Assembly (NCBI RefSeq): GCF_002197845.1
Contig: NZ_NIDE01000014.1
Location: forward strand, 806,001-870,000
Reading direction: 5' to 3'
DNA from: Fimbriiglobus ruber
Lineage (GTDB): Bacteria > Planctomycetota > Planctomycetia > Gemmatales > Gemmataceae
Length of the DNA: 64,000 bases
In this document: positions 7,536 through 15,354 of the stretch, piece by piece
How positions within the stretch are numbered: position 1 is the first letter of the stretch
How the letters are laid out: each line of letters opens with the position of its first letter
Notes under the pieces: generated by a model
What the model was told of the DNA's origin: nothing
Database searches by the model: none
What the model saw: the letters and a program-made list of their open reading frames with translations, nothing else
Translations under genes and position numbers: made by a program

Positions 7536-8831
7536 ATGGGTGCTGATCAGAAAGTCCCGGCCCGGGCGTGGGTCGTCACCGGCGCGGGCACGGCCGTCAA
7601 CCTCTGCCTGGGCATCCTGTACGCGTGGAGCGTCTGGAAGGCGAACCTACTCGCATCCCCGGCTCACCCGGCCGGCGAGCCGATGGAAGGCGCGAACGCA
7701 GGCTGGACGTATCTGAGCAGCACCCAGGCGACCTGGGCCTACGCCATCTGCGGGTTCACGTTCGCGCTCTTCATGATCCCCGGCGGCCGCATCCAGGACC
7801 GATTCGGGCCGCGGGCCGGCGTCACCCTCGGCGGCCTCTGCCTCGCGGCCGGGTGCGTCGTCGCCGGGCTCATGCAGAATTTCACCGGCCTCCTCCTCGG
7901 GTTCGGCCTGCTCGGCGGGATCGGCATGGGCCTCGGGTACGCGGCGGCCACCCCAGCGGCCGTGAAGTGGTTCGGGCCGCACCGCCGCGGGCTCATCGTC
8001 GGCCTCGTTGTCGGTGGGTACGGCGGGGCCGCCATCTACATTTCGCCGCTCGCCACGTACCTCATCAAGAATTACGGGCTGACGGAAAGCTTCGTCGTCC
8101 TCGGCTGCCTGTTCGCGCTGGTCGTCGTGGCGGCCGGGTCGCTCTTGAAGCGACCGCCCGAAGGGTACGTGCCGCCGGGCGCCCCAGCCGCGACTGGTCC
8201 CAACCCGACGCAATCGCAGACAGACTGGGTGCCCCGCGAGGTGTTGAGAACCTGGCAGTATTACGCCCTCGTCGTTCTGTTCATCGGGTCCGCCCAGTCC
8301 GGGTTGCTCGTCATCGCGAACGCGACCAAGACCCTGAACGACACCGCCAGGCACATCCCGTTCTTCGCCCAGAACGCCTGGCTATTGGCTTCGTTCGGCG
8401 GGCTCGTGAACGCGCTCGGGCGGATCGGCACCGGGTCGTATTCGGACCGCGTCGGCCGGCGGAACGCGTACGCCCTGAACGGCCTCGTCTCCGCGGTCTG
8501 CCTGTTCCTCACGCCGACCGTGATCGCTGACCAGAACGTCGCCTTGCTGTTCGTCGTGGTCGGCGTGGCGTTCTGGCAGTACGGCGGCGGCCTGTCGCTG
8601 ATGCCCGCGCTGACGGCCGACTTCTTCGGGGCGAAGAACCTGGGCACGAACTACGGCCTCGTCTTCCTCGGCTGGGGCATCGCCTTCTTCGTCCCCCAGG
8701 CGGCCGAGTACATCAGCGAAGCCACCCAAAACCGCGACGTGCCGTTTTACCTGTCCGGGGCGCTGCTAATTGCGACGGTGATCCTGAGCCGGTTCGTAAC
8801 CCGCCCGGTGCGGGCGGGTGAGAAGAGCTAA
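7536..8831 (+). CDS. MFS transporter, oxalate/formate antiporter (OFA) family
   Basis: The 431-residue inner-membrane carrier has about 12 hydrophobic helices. The start ATG is preceded by GAGGTGACCG. The first helix has the OFA pattern NLCLGILYAWSVWK. The loop 2-3 motif is GGRIQDRFGPRAG, followed by GIGMGLGYAAATPAAVKWFG, the OFA signature in helix 4. GRIGTGSYSDRVGRRNAYAL marks the second-half loop. Family members exchange oxalate and formate or take up small monocarboxylates. No oxalate-decarboxylation genes are adjacent, so the substrate is open. The gene is convergent with the helicase across an inverted repeat that may serve as a shared terminator. Confidence 0.88.
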   Translation: MGADQKVPARAWVVTGAGTAVNLCLGILYAWSVWKANLLASPAHPAGEPMEGANAGWTYLSSTQATWAYAICGFTFALFMIPGGRIQDRFGPRAGVTLGGLCLAAGCVVAGLMQNFTGLLLGFGLLGGIGMGLGYAAATPAAVKWFGPHRRGLIVGLVVGGYGGAAIYISPLATYLIKNYGLTESFVVLGCLFALVVVAAGSLLKRPPEGYVPPGAPAATGPNPTQSQTDWVPREVLRTWQYYALVVLFIGSAQSGLLVIANATKTLNDTARHIPFFAQNAWLLASFGGLVNALGRIGTGSYSDRVGRRNAYALNGLVSAVCLFLTPTVIADQNVALLFVVVGVAFWQYGGGLSLMPALTADFFGAKNLGTNYGLVFLGWGIAFFVPQAAEYISEATQNRDVPFYLSGALLIATVILSRFVTRPVRAGEKS

Positions 8832-8845
8832 TGCAGAAAGGCCAC

Positions 8846-8977
8846 AAGAGATTTAGCCACAGAGGGCACAGAGAACACAGAGAGAAAACCGACACGAAAG
8901 ACGCCTCGCCGACGCCGAACTCTCTTAACGCTCTCTCTTTCTCTGTGTTCTCTGTGCCCTCTGTGGCTAAATCTCTT
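8846..8977. repeat. 38-base perfect inverted repeat between convergent genes
   Basis: The arms are 8846-8883 and 8940-8977 (AAGAGATTTAGCCACAGAGG and onward, with exact complement), separated by a 56-base spacer. The GCCACAGAGGGCACAGAGAA sequence is a dispersed repeat known to recur in genomes of planctomycetes and other soil bacteria. It lies 14 bases after the MFS stop and 10 bases before the helicase stop, which fits a bidirectional terminator. Short frames inside both arms are artefacts. Confidence 0.9.
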
Positions 8978-8987
8978 GTCTTCACTT

Positions 8988-10376
8988 TCACTGAAAGGCA
9001 TGGTGCTGCCGGCGGCGGTCGCTGGTGAATTCCTCGGCCGTGCCCTTGGCGACGACCTCGTACAGCACTGCCTGTTTATCGCCATATTTCCGCAGGATGC
9101 GGCCGAGCCGCTGGACGTTTTCCTTGATTGTCCCGCTGCCCGACAGCACGATGCCGACGCTGGCGGCCGGCACGTCGACGCCCTCGTTGAGCACCTGACT
9201 GGTGACGAGGATCGAGTATTCGCCGCTGTGGAAGCGTTCGAGGATCTGCTTCCGCTCCTTGATCTTGGTCTGGTGCGTAATCGCCGGAACGAGATACCGA
9301 CGGGCGATCTCGTAGACGGTCGCGTTGTCAGCCGTGAAGATCAGGGCCCGCTCGCCCGCGTGGTCGCGGAGCAACTTCTCCAGCGTGGTGAACTTCCCGC
9401 TCGCGCTCCGCTCGATCCGCTTCTGCTCCCGGTACGCCCGGAGCGCGGCCACGCCATCGGGAGTGCGGCTCGCCTCGAAGATGAACTTCTGCCAGCCGTT
9501 CGGCCCGCCGAGGCTGATGCCCCGCTCGGCGACGAACCGCCGGTACTCTTCGCGGGCCTTGCGGTAGGCGTCTTCCTCTTCCGGCGTCAGGTCGACGTAC
9601 ACTCGCTTCGTGCGGTACTCGGCCAGGTACTCGCCTGAAAGTTCGGTGATTTCCTTGCGGTAGACGATCGGCCCGACCAACTCGGGTAGAGCCAATTCCC
9701 CACCGTCCGCCCGCTCCGGGGTGGCGGTCAGACCGAGGCGGAACGGGGCGAGGCTGCCGATCGCGGCCATCGCGTAGGTCGGCCCCGGCAGGTGGTGGAC
9801 TTCGTCGAAAATGAGCAGGCCGTACTTGCCGCCCCAGCGTTCCAGGTGAATGTAGGCCGAGTCGTAGGTCGTCACCGTGATCGGTTGGAAGTCGTAGTAC
9901 CCGCCGCCGAGCAGACCGACTTCGACGCCGAACGAGTCCTTGATCACACCGTACCACTGGTTCATCAAGTCGATGGTGGGCGTGACGATGAGGGCCGGCC
10001 GGGACACCTTCTCCATGCAGAGTACGGCGACGAAGGTCTTCCCGGTCCCCGTGGGCAGCACCACGGTCCCGCGGCGGCCGGTCTGCCACCACGTCGCGAC
10101 GGCCTCGGCCTGGTGCGGGTACGGCTCCCGGGCCGCCTGGAGTTTCCAGCCGGCCGGCTTGTTTTCCCACCCGCGGGCCGCGTCGGTGTACGCGATCTTT
10201 TCGCGGAGGCAGTGTTCGACGATCGCGCGGTAGTGCCGGGCCTGGGCCCGGTGGGTGGACGTCCGCGGGTCGAACAGCACACCCGGCAGGGCGGTGAAGT
10301 CGAACCCCGGCGGCCCCTGGGCGACCAAAACGGTGCCGCGGTCGTAACTCAATGCGATCGGTGCGTCGGTGGACAT
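8988..10376 (-). CDS. XPB/SSL2-like DEAD/DEAH-box helicase (SF2)
   Basis: The 462-residue ATP-dependent nucleic-acid helicase starts at the ATG at 10376. After about 75 residues, the Q-like YPHQAEAV leads to Walker A LPTGTGKT (107-114), motif Ia PTIDLMNQW, Walker B DEVH (191-194) and motif III LTATPERADGG. The C-terminal RecA domain follows, with LIFTADNATVYEIA, TSQVLNEGVDVP and the arginine finger QRLGRILRKYG. The layout matches bacterial XPB-like translocases. The nuclease partner sometimes found beside these (Bax1/DUF790) is not present here. A role in repair is inference. Confidence 0.9.
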   Translation of the reverse strand: MSTDAPIALSYDRGTVLVAQGPPGFDFTALPGVLFDPRTSTHRAQARHYRAIVEHCLREKIAYTDAARGWENKPAGWKLQAAREPYPHQAEAVATWWQTGRRGTVVLPTGTGKTFVAVLCMEKVSRPALIVTPTIDLMNQWYGVIKDSFGVEVGLLGGGYYDFQPITVTTYDSAYIHLERWGGKYGLLIFDEVHHLPGPTYAMAAIGSLAPFRLGLTATPERADGGELALPELVGPIVYRKEITELSGEYLAEYRTKRVYVDLTPEEEDAYRKAREEYRRFVAERGISLGGPNGWQKFIFEASRTPDGVAALRAYREQKRIERSASGKFTTLEKLLRDHAGERALIFTADNATVYEIARRYLVPAITHQTKIKERKQILERFHSGEYSILVTSQVLNEGVDVPAASVGIVLSGSGTIKENVQRLGRILRKYGDKQAVLYEVVAKGTAEEFTSDRRRQHHAFQ

Positions 10377-10567
10377 GCCTGCGATTATGACCGATCGGGC
10401 CGGCGTTGGCCACATCGGGAATCGGGCGGGGGCACACGAAGCCGCTCTTGTTCGCGTAAAATTTGCCCGCCCCTGTCCGGCGCGTTATGATCCGCGGCCT
10501 GGAGTTTCGACCCGCCGTTTCTCGCCCGTCCTCAGCTTTTCCACGAATGACATCGAGGACCACAGCT

Positions 10568-11503
10568 ATGTTCCCCAGAATCCTCGTCGCCGCGACGATG
10601 GTTGCGTTCGGGCTCACGGTGGGCGCCCCGGACCTGTGTGCCGCGCCGCCTGCCCCGGCGCACGCGGACGTGTCATACGGCCCGAGCCCGCACCAGATTC
10701 TGGACATTTACGTGCCGACAAAGGGCACGGGGCCGTTCCCCGTTCTGATCTGGTACGGCGGCATCTGGGAACCGAGCAAGCACGCGCCGGACCCCAACCG
10801 CTTTCTCACGGCCGGCATCGCCGTGATCGCTGTGGAAACCCGCACGATGAAGGACGCCGTCGCGGACAAGGCGAGCCCGCCCGTTTCCTACGTCTTGAAC
10901 GACGCCTGCCGCGCCGTGCAATTCGTGCGGGCGAACGCCGCGAAATGGAACCTCGATCCCGCCCGGATAGCGGTGGGCGGTGGATCGCAGGGGGCGCTGC
11001 CGGCACTGTACGTCGGCTGCGTCGACGACCGCGCCGACCCCAAATCGGCCGACCCCGTCGCCCGCGCCTCGACGAAGGTGGTCGGCGTCGCGGCCTATCG
11101 GAGCCAGCCGAGCATCGACCCGAAGCGGATGCAGGAATGGGTACCGGGCGTGAAGTGGGGCGCACCGGCCCTCGGTTACAACTTCGAGGAATCGCTGAAG
11201 CGGCGTGACGAATTGCAGCCGCTGATCGAGGCGTGGTCGCCCGACTACTTATTGAAAAAGGGGGCGGCGCCGATCTACTTCGAGAACAACTGGGGCCTGA
11301 CGCAGCCGGAAAAAGTCACCGAGATGGATTACAAGGTTCACTCGCCCGCCTGGTCGCTCGGGTTCCAAAAGCTCGCGCAACAGGCGGGCGTCGTCTGCCA
11401 CGTCAAATACCCCGACCACCCGACGGACGGCTACAAGGACATCTGGGACTTCCTGGTGCAGGAACTGCGAAAGCCCGCTCCCGCGGCGCCGGCGGGGAAA
11501 TGA
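10568..11503 (+). CDS. Secreted alpha/beta-hydrolase, acetyl-esterase-like
   Basis: The 311-residue protein starts at the ATG at 10568 with AGGA upstream. The signal peptide is MFPRILVAATMVAFGLTV, followed by about 10 residues to an AAPPAPAHA end. The BD-FAE-type core has LDIYVPTKGTGPFPVLIWYGG (oxyanion region, GG instead of HGGG) and the nucleophile elbow GGGSQGALPAL (Gly-x-Ser-x-Gly). Near the end KYPDHPTDGYKDIWDFL probably supplies the catalytic His. It likely removes acyl groups from polysaccharides or small esters in the periplasm. It is divergent from the helicase across 191 bases. Confidence 0.82.
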   Translation: MFPRILVAATMVAFGLTVGAPDLCAAPPAPAHADVSYGPSPHQILDIYVPTKGTGPFPVLIWYGGIWEPSKHAPDPNRFLTAGIAVIAVETRTMKDAVADKASPPVSYVLNDACRAVQFVRANAAKWNLDPARIAVGGGSQGALPALYVGCVDDRADPKSADPVARASTKVVGVAAYRSQPSIDPKRMQEWVPGVKWGAPALGYNFEESLKRRDELQPLIEAWSPDYLLKKGAAPIYFENNWGLTQPEKVTEMDYKVHSPAWSLGFQKLAQQAGVVCHVKYPDHPTDGYKDIWDFLVQELRKPAPAAPAGK

Positions 11504-11674
11504 CCTGTAAGCGACACTGGTTCGGATGTGGGGTGCGGTCGGGGTCACACCCGGGGCTACCTTGTACCGCTCCCATACGCATCAAGTTACCCGAGTGCCG
11601 GCGAGAGAAGATGAGTCGCTGACAAGCGGCCAACGCCGGCGGATGTGGGTACGACTCGCCTTGTGGCTCACAAC

Positions 11675-11971
11675 TCAGGCCCGCGATTGCCACACGGAAG
11701 CGTCTTGTGAGCCGTGGAGTACGGCCAGCACCTCAACGCGATCGGCGAAAACCACATAGTAAACGACTTGTCGAAACTTCCGCAGTCGCGCCGCCCGCAC
11801 GTCCTGCCATACCTTTCCGTACATGTCGGGCATGGCTTCGATGCGTTCGAGCATCTCCCGGACGCGAGCGACGAACCGATTTCCCAGACCGGCTTGCGCC
11901 TGTTCAAATTCATCATACGCTGCTTGGATATCGGCGTCGGCCGCCGAGCGAAGGATAACGGGCAGGCTCAT
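11675..11971 (-). CDS. ParE/RelE-family toxin of a type II toxin-antitoxin pair
   Basis: The 98-residue protein starts at an ATG that overlaps the antitoxin stop by one base (TGATG at 11969-11973). It begins LPVILRSAADADIQAAYDEF, the alpha-helical N-terminus of ParE/RelE toxins. It continues with GLGNRFVARVREMLERIEAMPDMYGKV, then VRAARLRKFRQVVYYVVFADRVEVLAVLHGSQD, the four-strand core. Family members act on the ribosome or gyrase; the sequence does not decide which. The arrangement antitoxin-first, overlapping, is typical and implies co-transcription and autoregulation. Confidence 0.88.
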   Translation of the reverse strand: MSLPVILRSAADADIQAAYDEFEQAQAGLGNRFVARVREMLERIEAMPDMYGKVWQDVRAARLRKFRQVVYYVVFADRVEVLAVLHGSQDASVWQSRA

Positions 11972-12192
11972 CACTCGTGCCCGAATCGCGCCAGGGCTTC
12001 GCGCCAGGGTTTGCCTTCTCGGGGTGCGGTGTCGACCTCCGCGCGTCGCTTGGCGAGTTCCGCAAGGTGCCACGCCGGTACCTCGTCCGAGTTGATATGG
12101 TCCGGGAGGCTATCCCAGATTTGCTCGATCAAGTCCAGGCGCTCTCGGACGCTGAGTTGGTCGATTCCCAGTGATTCGATGCTGACAGGCAT
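11971..12192 (-). CDS. Antitoxin, addiction-module (TIGR02574-type) family
   Basis: The 73-residue acidic/helical protein starts at the ATG at 12192. A longer in-frame start is available but adds 26 residues unlike the family. The block LSVRERLDLIEQIWDSL is the characteristic helix of the addiction-module family, normally paired with ParE-like toxins. The C-terminal AELAKRRAEVDTAPREGKPW is the toxin-embracing arm. It is expected to neutralise the overlapping downstream toxin and repress the pair. No inverted repeat operator is obvious upstream. Confidence 0.87.
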   Translation of the reverse strand: MPVSIESLGIDQLSVRERLDLIEQIWDSLPDHINSDEVPAWHLAELAKRRAEVDTAPREGKPWREALARFGHE

Positions 12193-12477
12193 TGCCGCTT
12201 CTCCCGTGCGCGTGTTTTCACAGGATACCAGGGCCGGTGAATGGGGGAAAGAATGCCGAAAGCCATCCAACCCGCTTCACCCTGCATCAAATCGACGAAC
12301 GCGGCCCGATGCGAACGTGTGTGCGACCCGCGCGGGGGGTGTCAACGTGAGCAATGCTCTACACTGATTCCCGGCGAAGCCACTCAATACCCGGTATTCC
12401 CATCTGTTCGCACTTCGTTCAGAAGGCGTGTGAGACATACGTGCGAATACTATGTGCGTATCGATTCTGGTGTCGTG

Positions 12478-13383
12478 TTATTGCATGATTGCCTGGTACA
12501 ATCGCCGGCAAACCTCTTCTTCCCCAATCTGAGCCCAGTTGAGCCCAACTACGTTTAAAAGGCTTGGACTATACGCGTATACGGCCTCTCGTGTGACATT
12601 GTGCCAAATAGGGAGAATCAGTCTTTGTTCTTCAAGAATTTCTCTCGTAAATATGGAATTAAATTCCGTTTTGGTCCAGCCGTTATTTGAGAGAAAATTT
12701 GGGCTAAGTACCAGAATGCATTTCTTGCATTCTTTTAATCCTTTCTCAATACTCTCTCGAAGCCGGTCGCCTACTTTCAGAGAGAATTCATCATACCACA
12801 CCGGACACATCATCTTTTGGAGGTTGATTGCCACTGGTCTGGCTATAGCCTCTTTGTCTCTTGAATCGTGGCTAATGAAAGCCAACGGTGTTTCAATTTT
12901 TGCTCTTGCCATAGCATGCCTCATTGATCTGAATTGAATATCTTGGCCAATTTTATGTCCTTCTTCCTTTAGTATTCGCACTTCACCTTCGAGAAGATCG
13001 GATTCCGAATAAATGAAAAATCTCCCAGAGGATCGAATATCCTTTGTCGAAACCCAATCTGGATCGGCCAAAAACTGTGCGCGTATCTCAATGTCTTCCT
13101 TGTTATTCACTTCTATGTGTCCGACGAACTGACGTGCAGATGGCAAAGTTATTTTTCCACTCAAATGCAATCGAGTGCGTCCAAATTCGAGTTGTTGGAT
13201 CAGCCTGAGATAGAATCCGAGTTCACGCTCTTTACCTGGAACGTAGCATGCGATGAAGGCAGAATATCCAGAAAAATCGTAGAAGACAGATGCTTCGATA
13301 GTTTCTTCGCCGGACGGTAGCGAGACATGTAATCTCGCAGTGTGGCTAAAGTCGGTATCAAAATACTGTCGAAGAGTAGCCAT
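12478..13383 (-). CDS. TIR-domain protein with an uncharacterised N-terminal domain, AT-rich
   Basis: The 301-residue protein starts at the ATG at 13383. Residues 1-155 are a probably beta-rich domain not recognised (starts MATLRQYFDTDF). From about 166 the TIR fold is clear: PLAFISHDSRDKEAIA, then VWYDEFSLKVGDRLRESIEKGL and KCILVLSPNFLSNNGWTKTEF. An acidic pair (Asp198-Glu199) lies in the loop where NAD-cleaving TIRs hold a catalytic Glu. Exact register is uncertain. The base composition is far below its neighbours (35% GC in 12601-12660), indicating transfer. Such genes commonly serve in anti-phage defence or signalling. No obvious partner effector is adjacent. Confidence 0.85.
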   Translation of the reverse strand: MATLRQYFDTDFSHTARLHVSLPSGEETIEASVFYDFSGYSAFIACYVPGKERELGFYLRLIQQLEFGRTRLHLSGKITLPSARQFVGHIEVNNKEDIEIRAQFLADPDWVSTKDIRSSGRFFIYSESDLLEGEVRILKEEGHKIGQDIQFRSMRHAMARAKIETPLAFISHDSRDKEAIARPVAINLQKMMCPVWYDEFSLKVGDRLRESIEKGLKECKKCILVLSPNFLSNNGWTKTEFNSIFTREILEEQRLILPIWHNVTREAVYAYSPSLLNVVGLNWAQIGEEEVCRRLYQAIMQ

Positions 13384-13535
13384 TATCGGTAGCCCCAGCC
13401 ACTGCTAAGCTTTTATGATTGCGATCGCTGGCAATATTGCCTGTTCTCGTAAGTCGGCAATATCATTGCAATCGCTTTTGTCCTAACAAATCTCCAGGTC
13501 AACTTCCGACACCCGCGTCGCTCATACCCACCTCC

Positions 13536-14180
13536 TCAATGCGCGTCCGCCCGCGCCCAGTCCATGTACGCCAGGAACGCCAGCCCGCCGAGGATCAGGT
13601 AGCACGTGAGCGTTCCCGCCCACGACGGCGAAACGAACTTGACCGCGCTGCCGGCCGACTTGTTGAGCCGCAGGCGGATGCCGTTGAAGTCGACGCTGTA
13701 GATCTCGTCGAGGATCAGGTGCGAGAGGAAGCCGATCATCACCCCGCCGGCCAACATCAACCGGACGGCCCGGTCGGGCGAGCGGTATTCCAGGTACACG
13801 ACCAGGCCGGCGATCAGCATGGCCGGGATGCTGTGGAACATCCCGCGGTGGACGCTCACGCTGCGGACCAGCCAGGCGCCGCCGTAGCGGATCAGGAAGT
13901 AGAGGCCGCCCATCGTCGCCAGCATGCTCTCGTGCGTCATGCCGGACGCGAGCAGTCGCCGCGCGAGCAACAACGGCACGATGGCCGCCGCCAGGCCGGA
14001 CAACTCGCGGACCGGCACGCCCGAATCGCTGTCCAGGTCGGGCAGCATGCCGCCGACGCCGGTGAGCCCGGCCGCCAGCACCGCCGCCTCGGACGGGAAG
14101 CCGAGCGGGTCGACGGCCGCCGCCCCGTACCCGACGCCGCAAAGGGTCGACACCGTGATGTGCGTACGAAACCCGGCCAT
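13536..14180 (-). CDS. YdjM-like (DUF457) metal-dependent hydrolase, integral membrane
   Basis: The 214-residue protein begins MAGFRTHITVSTLCGV at the ATG at 14180. The frame stays open upstream but that part looks non-coding. The family pattern is present: His near the N-terminus (RTHI), then GGMLPDLDSDSG (metal-binding Asp), VHRGMFHSIPAML, then FLSHLILDEIYSVDF with the final His/Asp pair. Several hydrophobic segments lie between. YdjM/DUF457 members are regulated in SOS or related stress in enterobacteria, and their substrate is unknown. The gene is complete and has normal high-GC codon usage, unlike the TIR gene beside it. Confidence 0.85.
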   Translation of the reverse strand: MAGFRTHITVSTLCGVGYGAAAVDPLGFPSEAAVLAAGLTGVGGMLPDLDSDSGVPVRELSGLAAAIVPLLLARRLLASGMTHESMLATMGGLYFLIRYGGAWLVRSVSVHRGMFHSIPAMLIAGLVVYLEYRSPDRAVRLMLAGGVMIGFLSHLILDEIYSVDFNGIRLRLNKSAGSAVKFVSPSWAGTLTCYLILGGLAFLAYMDWARADAH

Positions 14181-14487
14181 GCGTGCGCTCCGCGCTCGAA
14201 AGTTCCCCGCCCGCTCCGCGGGCTGATGAGAACCCGCCCCGGACACGATACACCCGGGACGGGCCGCGGACAGCCCGAGGCTTGAACGCGACCGACGTGC
14301 CCCGTTCGCCCAGCTTCCAATCCGCGACTCGCAATTCGCAGGCAACCGGCCATTTTTTTCTGTTACTAGTCTTGTGTACAGGTGTACTGATGTGGTGAAA
14401 TGGTGGTGGGCGGGTGACGATTGGTGCGGTTGCACCACGTACTCCCCGGCGCGTGGAACGTGCCGACCGCCCGCCGGAGGGTCCGCC
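14181..14487. other. Divergent intergenic region between YdjM-like and HhH genes
   Basis: This stretch of 307 bases between two divergent starts holds presumed promoters for both. An AT-richer patch at about 14350-14400 (GGCCATTTTTTTCTGTTACT, then a GTGTAC repeat) is the likeliest promoter for the plus-strand gene. No hairpin or ORF of note was seen. Confidence 0.4.
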
Positions 14488-14766
14488 GTGACGAACGACG
14501 ACATCGCGCAAAAACTCCGAACCCACGCCACCTCGCTCGCCCGGAGCGGCAACAACCTCTATCGGGTGCGGGCGTTCCGGCAGGCGGCCATGGCCGTCCT
14601 CATGCTGCCGACGCCGGTCATGACGATGCTGTCCGACCGCGGCCGGCCGGCGCTGGAAGAAGTCCCGGGGATCGGCCCGAGCCTCGCGGAGACCATCGAC
14701 GAGTTCACCCGGACCGGCGACTGGAAGCCGCGGACGAAAAGCCGGGACGCGTTTTGCCGCAGATGA
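14488..14766 (+). CDS. Small helix-hairpin-helix protein (DNA polymerase X N-terminal-like)
   Basis: A GTG at 14488 with GGAGGG upstream gives 92 residues. The pattern is TNDDIAQKLRTHATSLARSG, then NNLYRVRAFRQAAMAVLMLP, then LEEVPGIGPSLAETIDEFTRTGDW, a classic 8-kDa-like domain ending in a helix-hairpin-helix (GIGPS). It would bind DNA non-specifically or act at gaps. It lacks the polymerase domain of PolX, so it is either a stand-alone small protein or a truncated relative. The last residues run into CGCAGATGAACGCAGACCAA, the kind of sequence found in dispersed repeats, so the original C-terminus may have been altered. Confidence 0.7.
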   Translation: MTNDDIAQKLRTHATSLARSGNNLYRVRAFRQAAMAVLMLPTPVMTMLSDRGRPALEEVPGIGPSLAETIDEFTRTGDWKPRTKSRDAFCRR

Positions 14767-14931
14767 ACGCAGACCAACGCGGACAGGTCACAGACCGGGG
14801 CGAATCCGCGTTAACGTGTTCCGCACCGACACGAACCGGGTAGCAGTTGCCCACCTCGTGAAATTGGGACCGCGACCGCCACCCCCTTTTTGCCGACTTT
14901 TCACCCCGACGCGGCTCGGCCGATCTGTGCC

Positions 14932-15294
14932 TCAGCCGCCTTTGATGAACTTGCCGGTCGGCCCGTCGAGCGGGCCGCCGGCCGGGGGCCGCCAGAGGGT
15001 GACGAGGTCGATGCGGGCGGCCAGCGCAAAATCCTTGTCGGTGATGCCACCGGCCGAGTGGGTCTTCAGCTTGACCCACAACTTGCCCCACGTCACGGCC
15101 AGGTCCGGGTGGTGCCCGGCCGCCTCCGCCGCGAAGCCGATCGCGTTCACCAGAAGCAACGTCGTCGGCCACCCCTCGGTGGTGAATTTGCGGCGGAGCC
15201 ACCCGTCTTCCAGATACCAGTCCTTCAACCCGTGTTCTTGCAGTTGGGCCGGGATTTCGGAATCGGCGTACACTCGTTCTTTCGGCTCGGACAT
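14932..15294 (-). CDS. phhB: 4a-hydroxytetrahydrobiopterin dehydratase (PCD/DCoH)
   Basis: The 120-residue enzyme starts at the ATG at 15294, with AGGAGGGA eight bases upstream. A longer frame adds 11 unconserved residues. Its role is recycling of the pterin cofactor of aromatic-amino-acid hydroxylases by dehydrating 4a-carbinolamine. The signature is EAAGHHPDLAVTWGKLWVKL, followed by KTHSAGGITDKDFALAARID. The paired His61-His62 with Pro63 and the later His79 are the expected active-site residues. The length fits the family (about 100-120). No hydroxylase gene is adjacent. The symbol is based on function, as bacterial homologues are called phhB. Confidence 0.92.
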   Translation of the reverse strand: MSEPKERVYADSEIPAQLQEHGLKDWYLEDGWLRRKFTTEGWPTTLLLVNAIGFAAEAAGHHPDLAVTWGKLWVKLKTHSAGGITDKDFALAARIDLVTLWRPPAGGPLDGPTGKFIKGG

Positions 15295-15354
15295 GGAAGT
15301 CCCTCCTGTTGCGGGCGCTGGCATCATACCCGGTGCGGGGCCGGGCGCCCCGGG

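Noticed and set aside
8828-9085. Short frames over the GCCACAGAGGGC repeat
   Set aside because: Both arms give the same FSHRGHREHRE type peptide, an artefact of the repeat.
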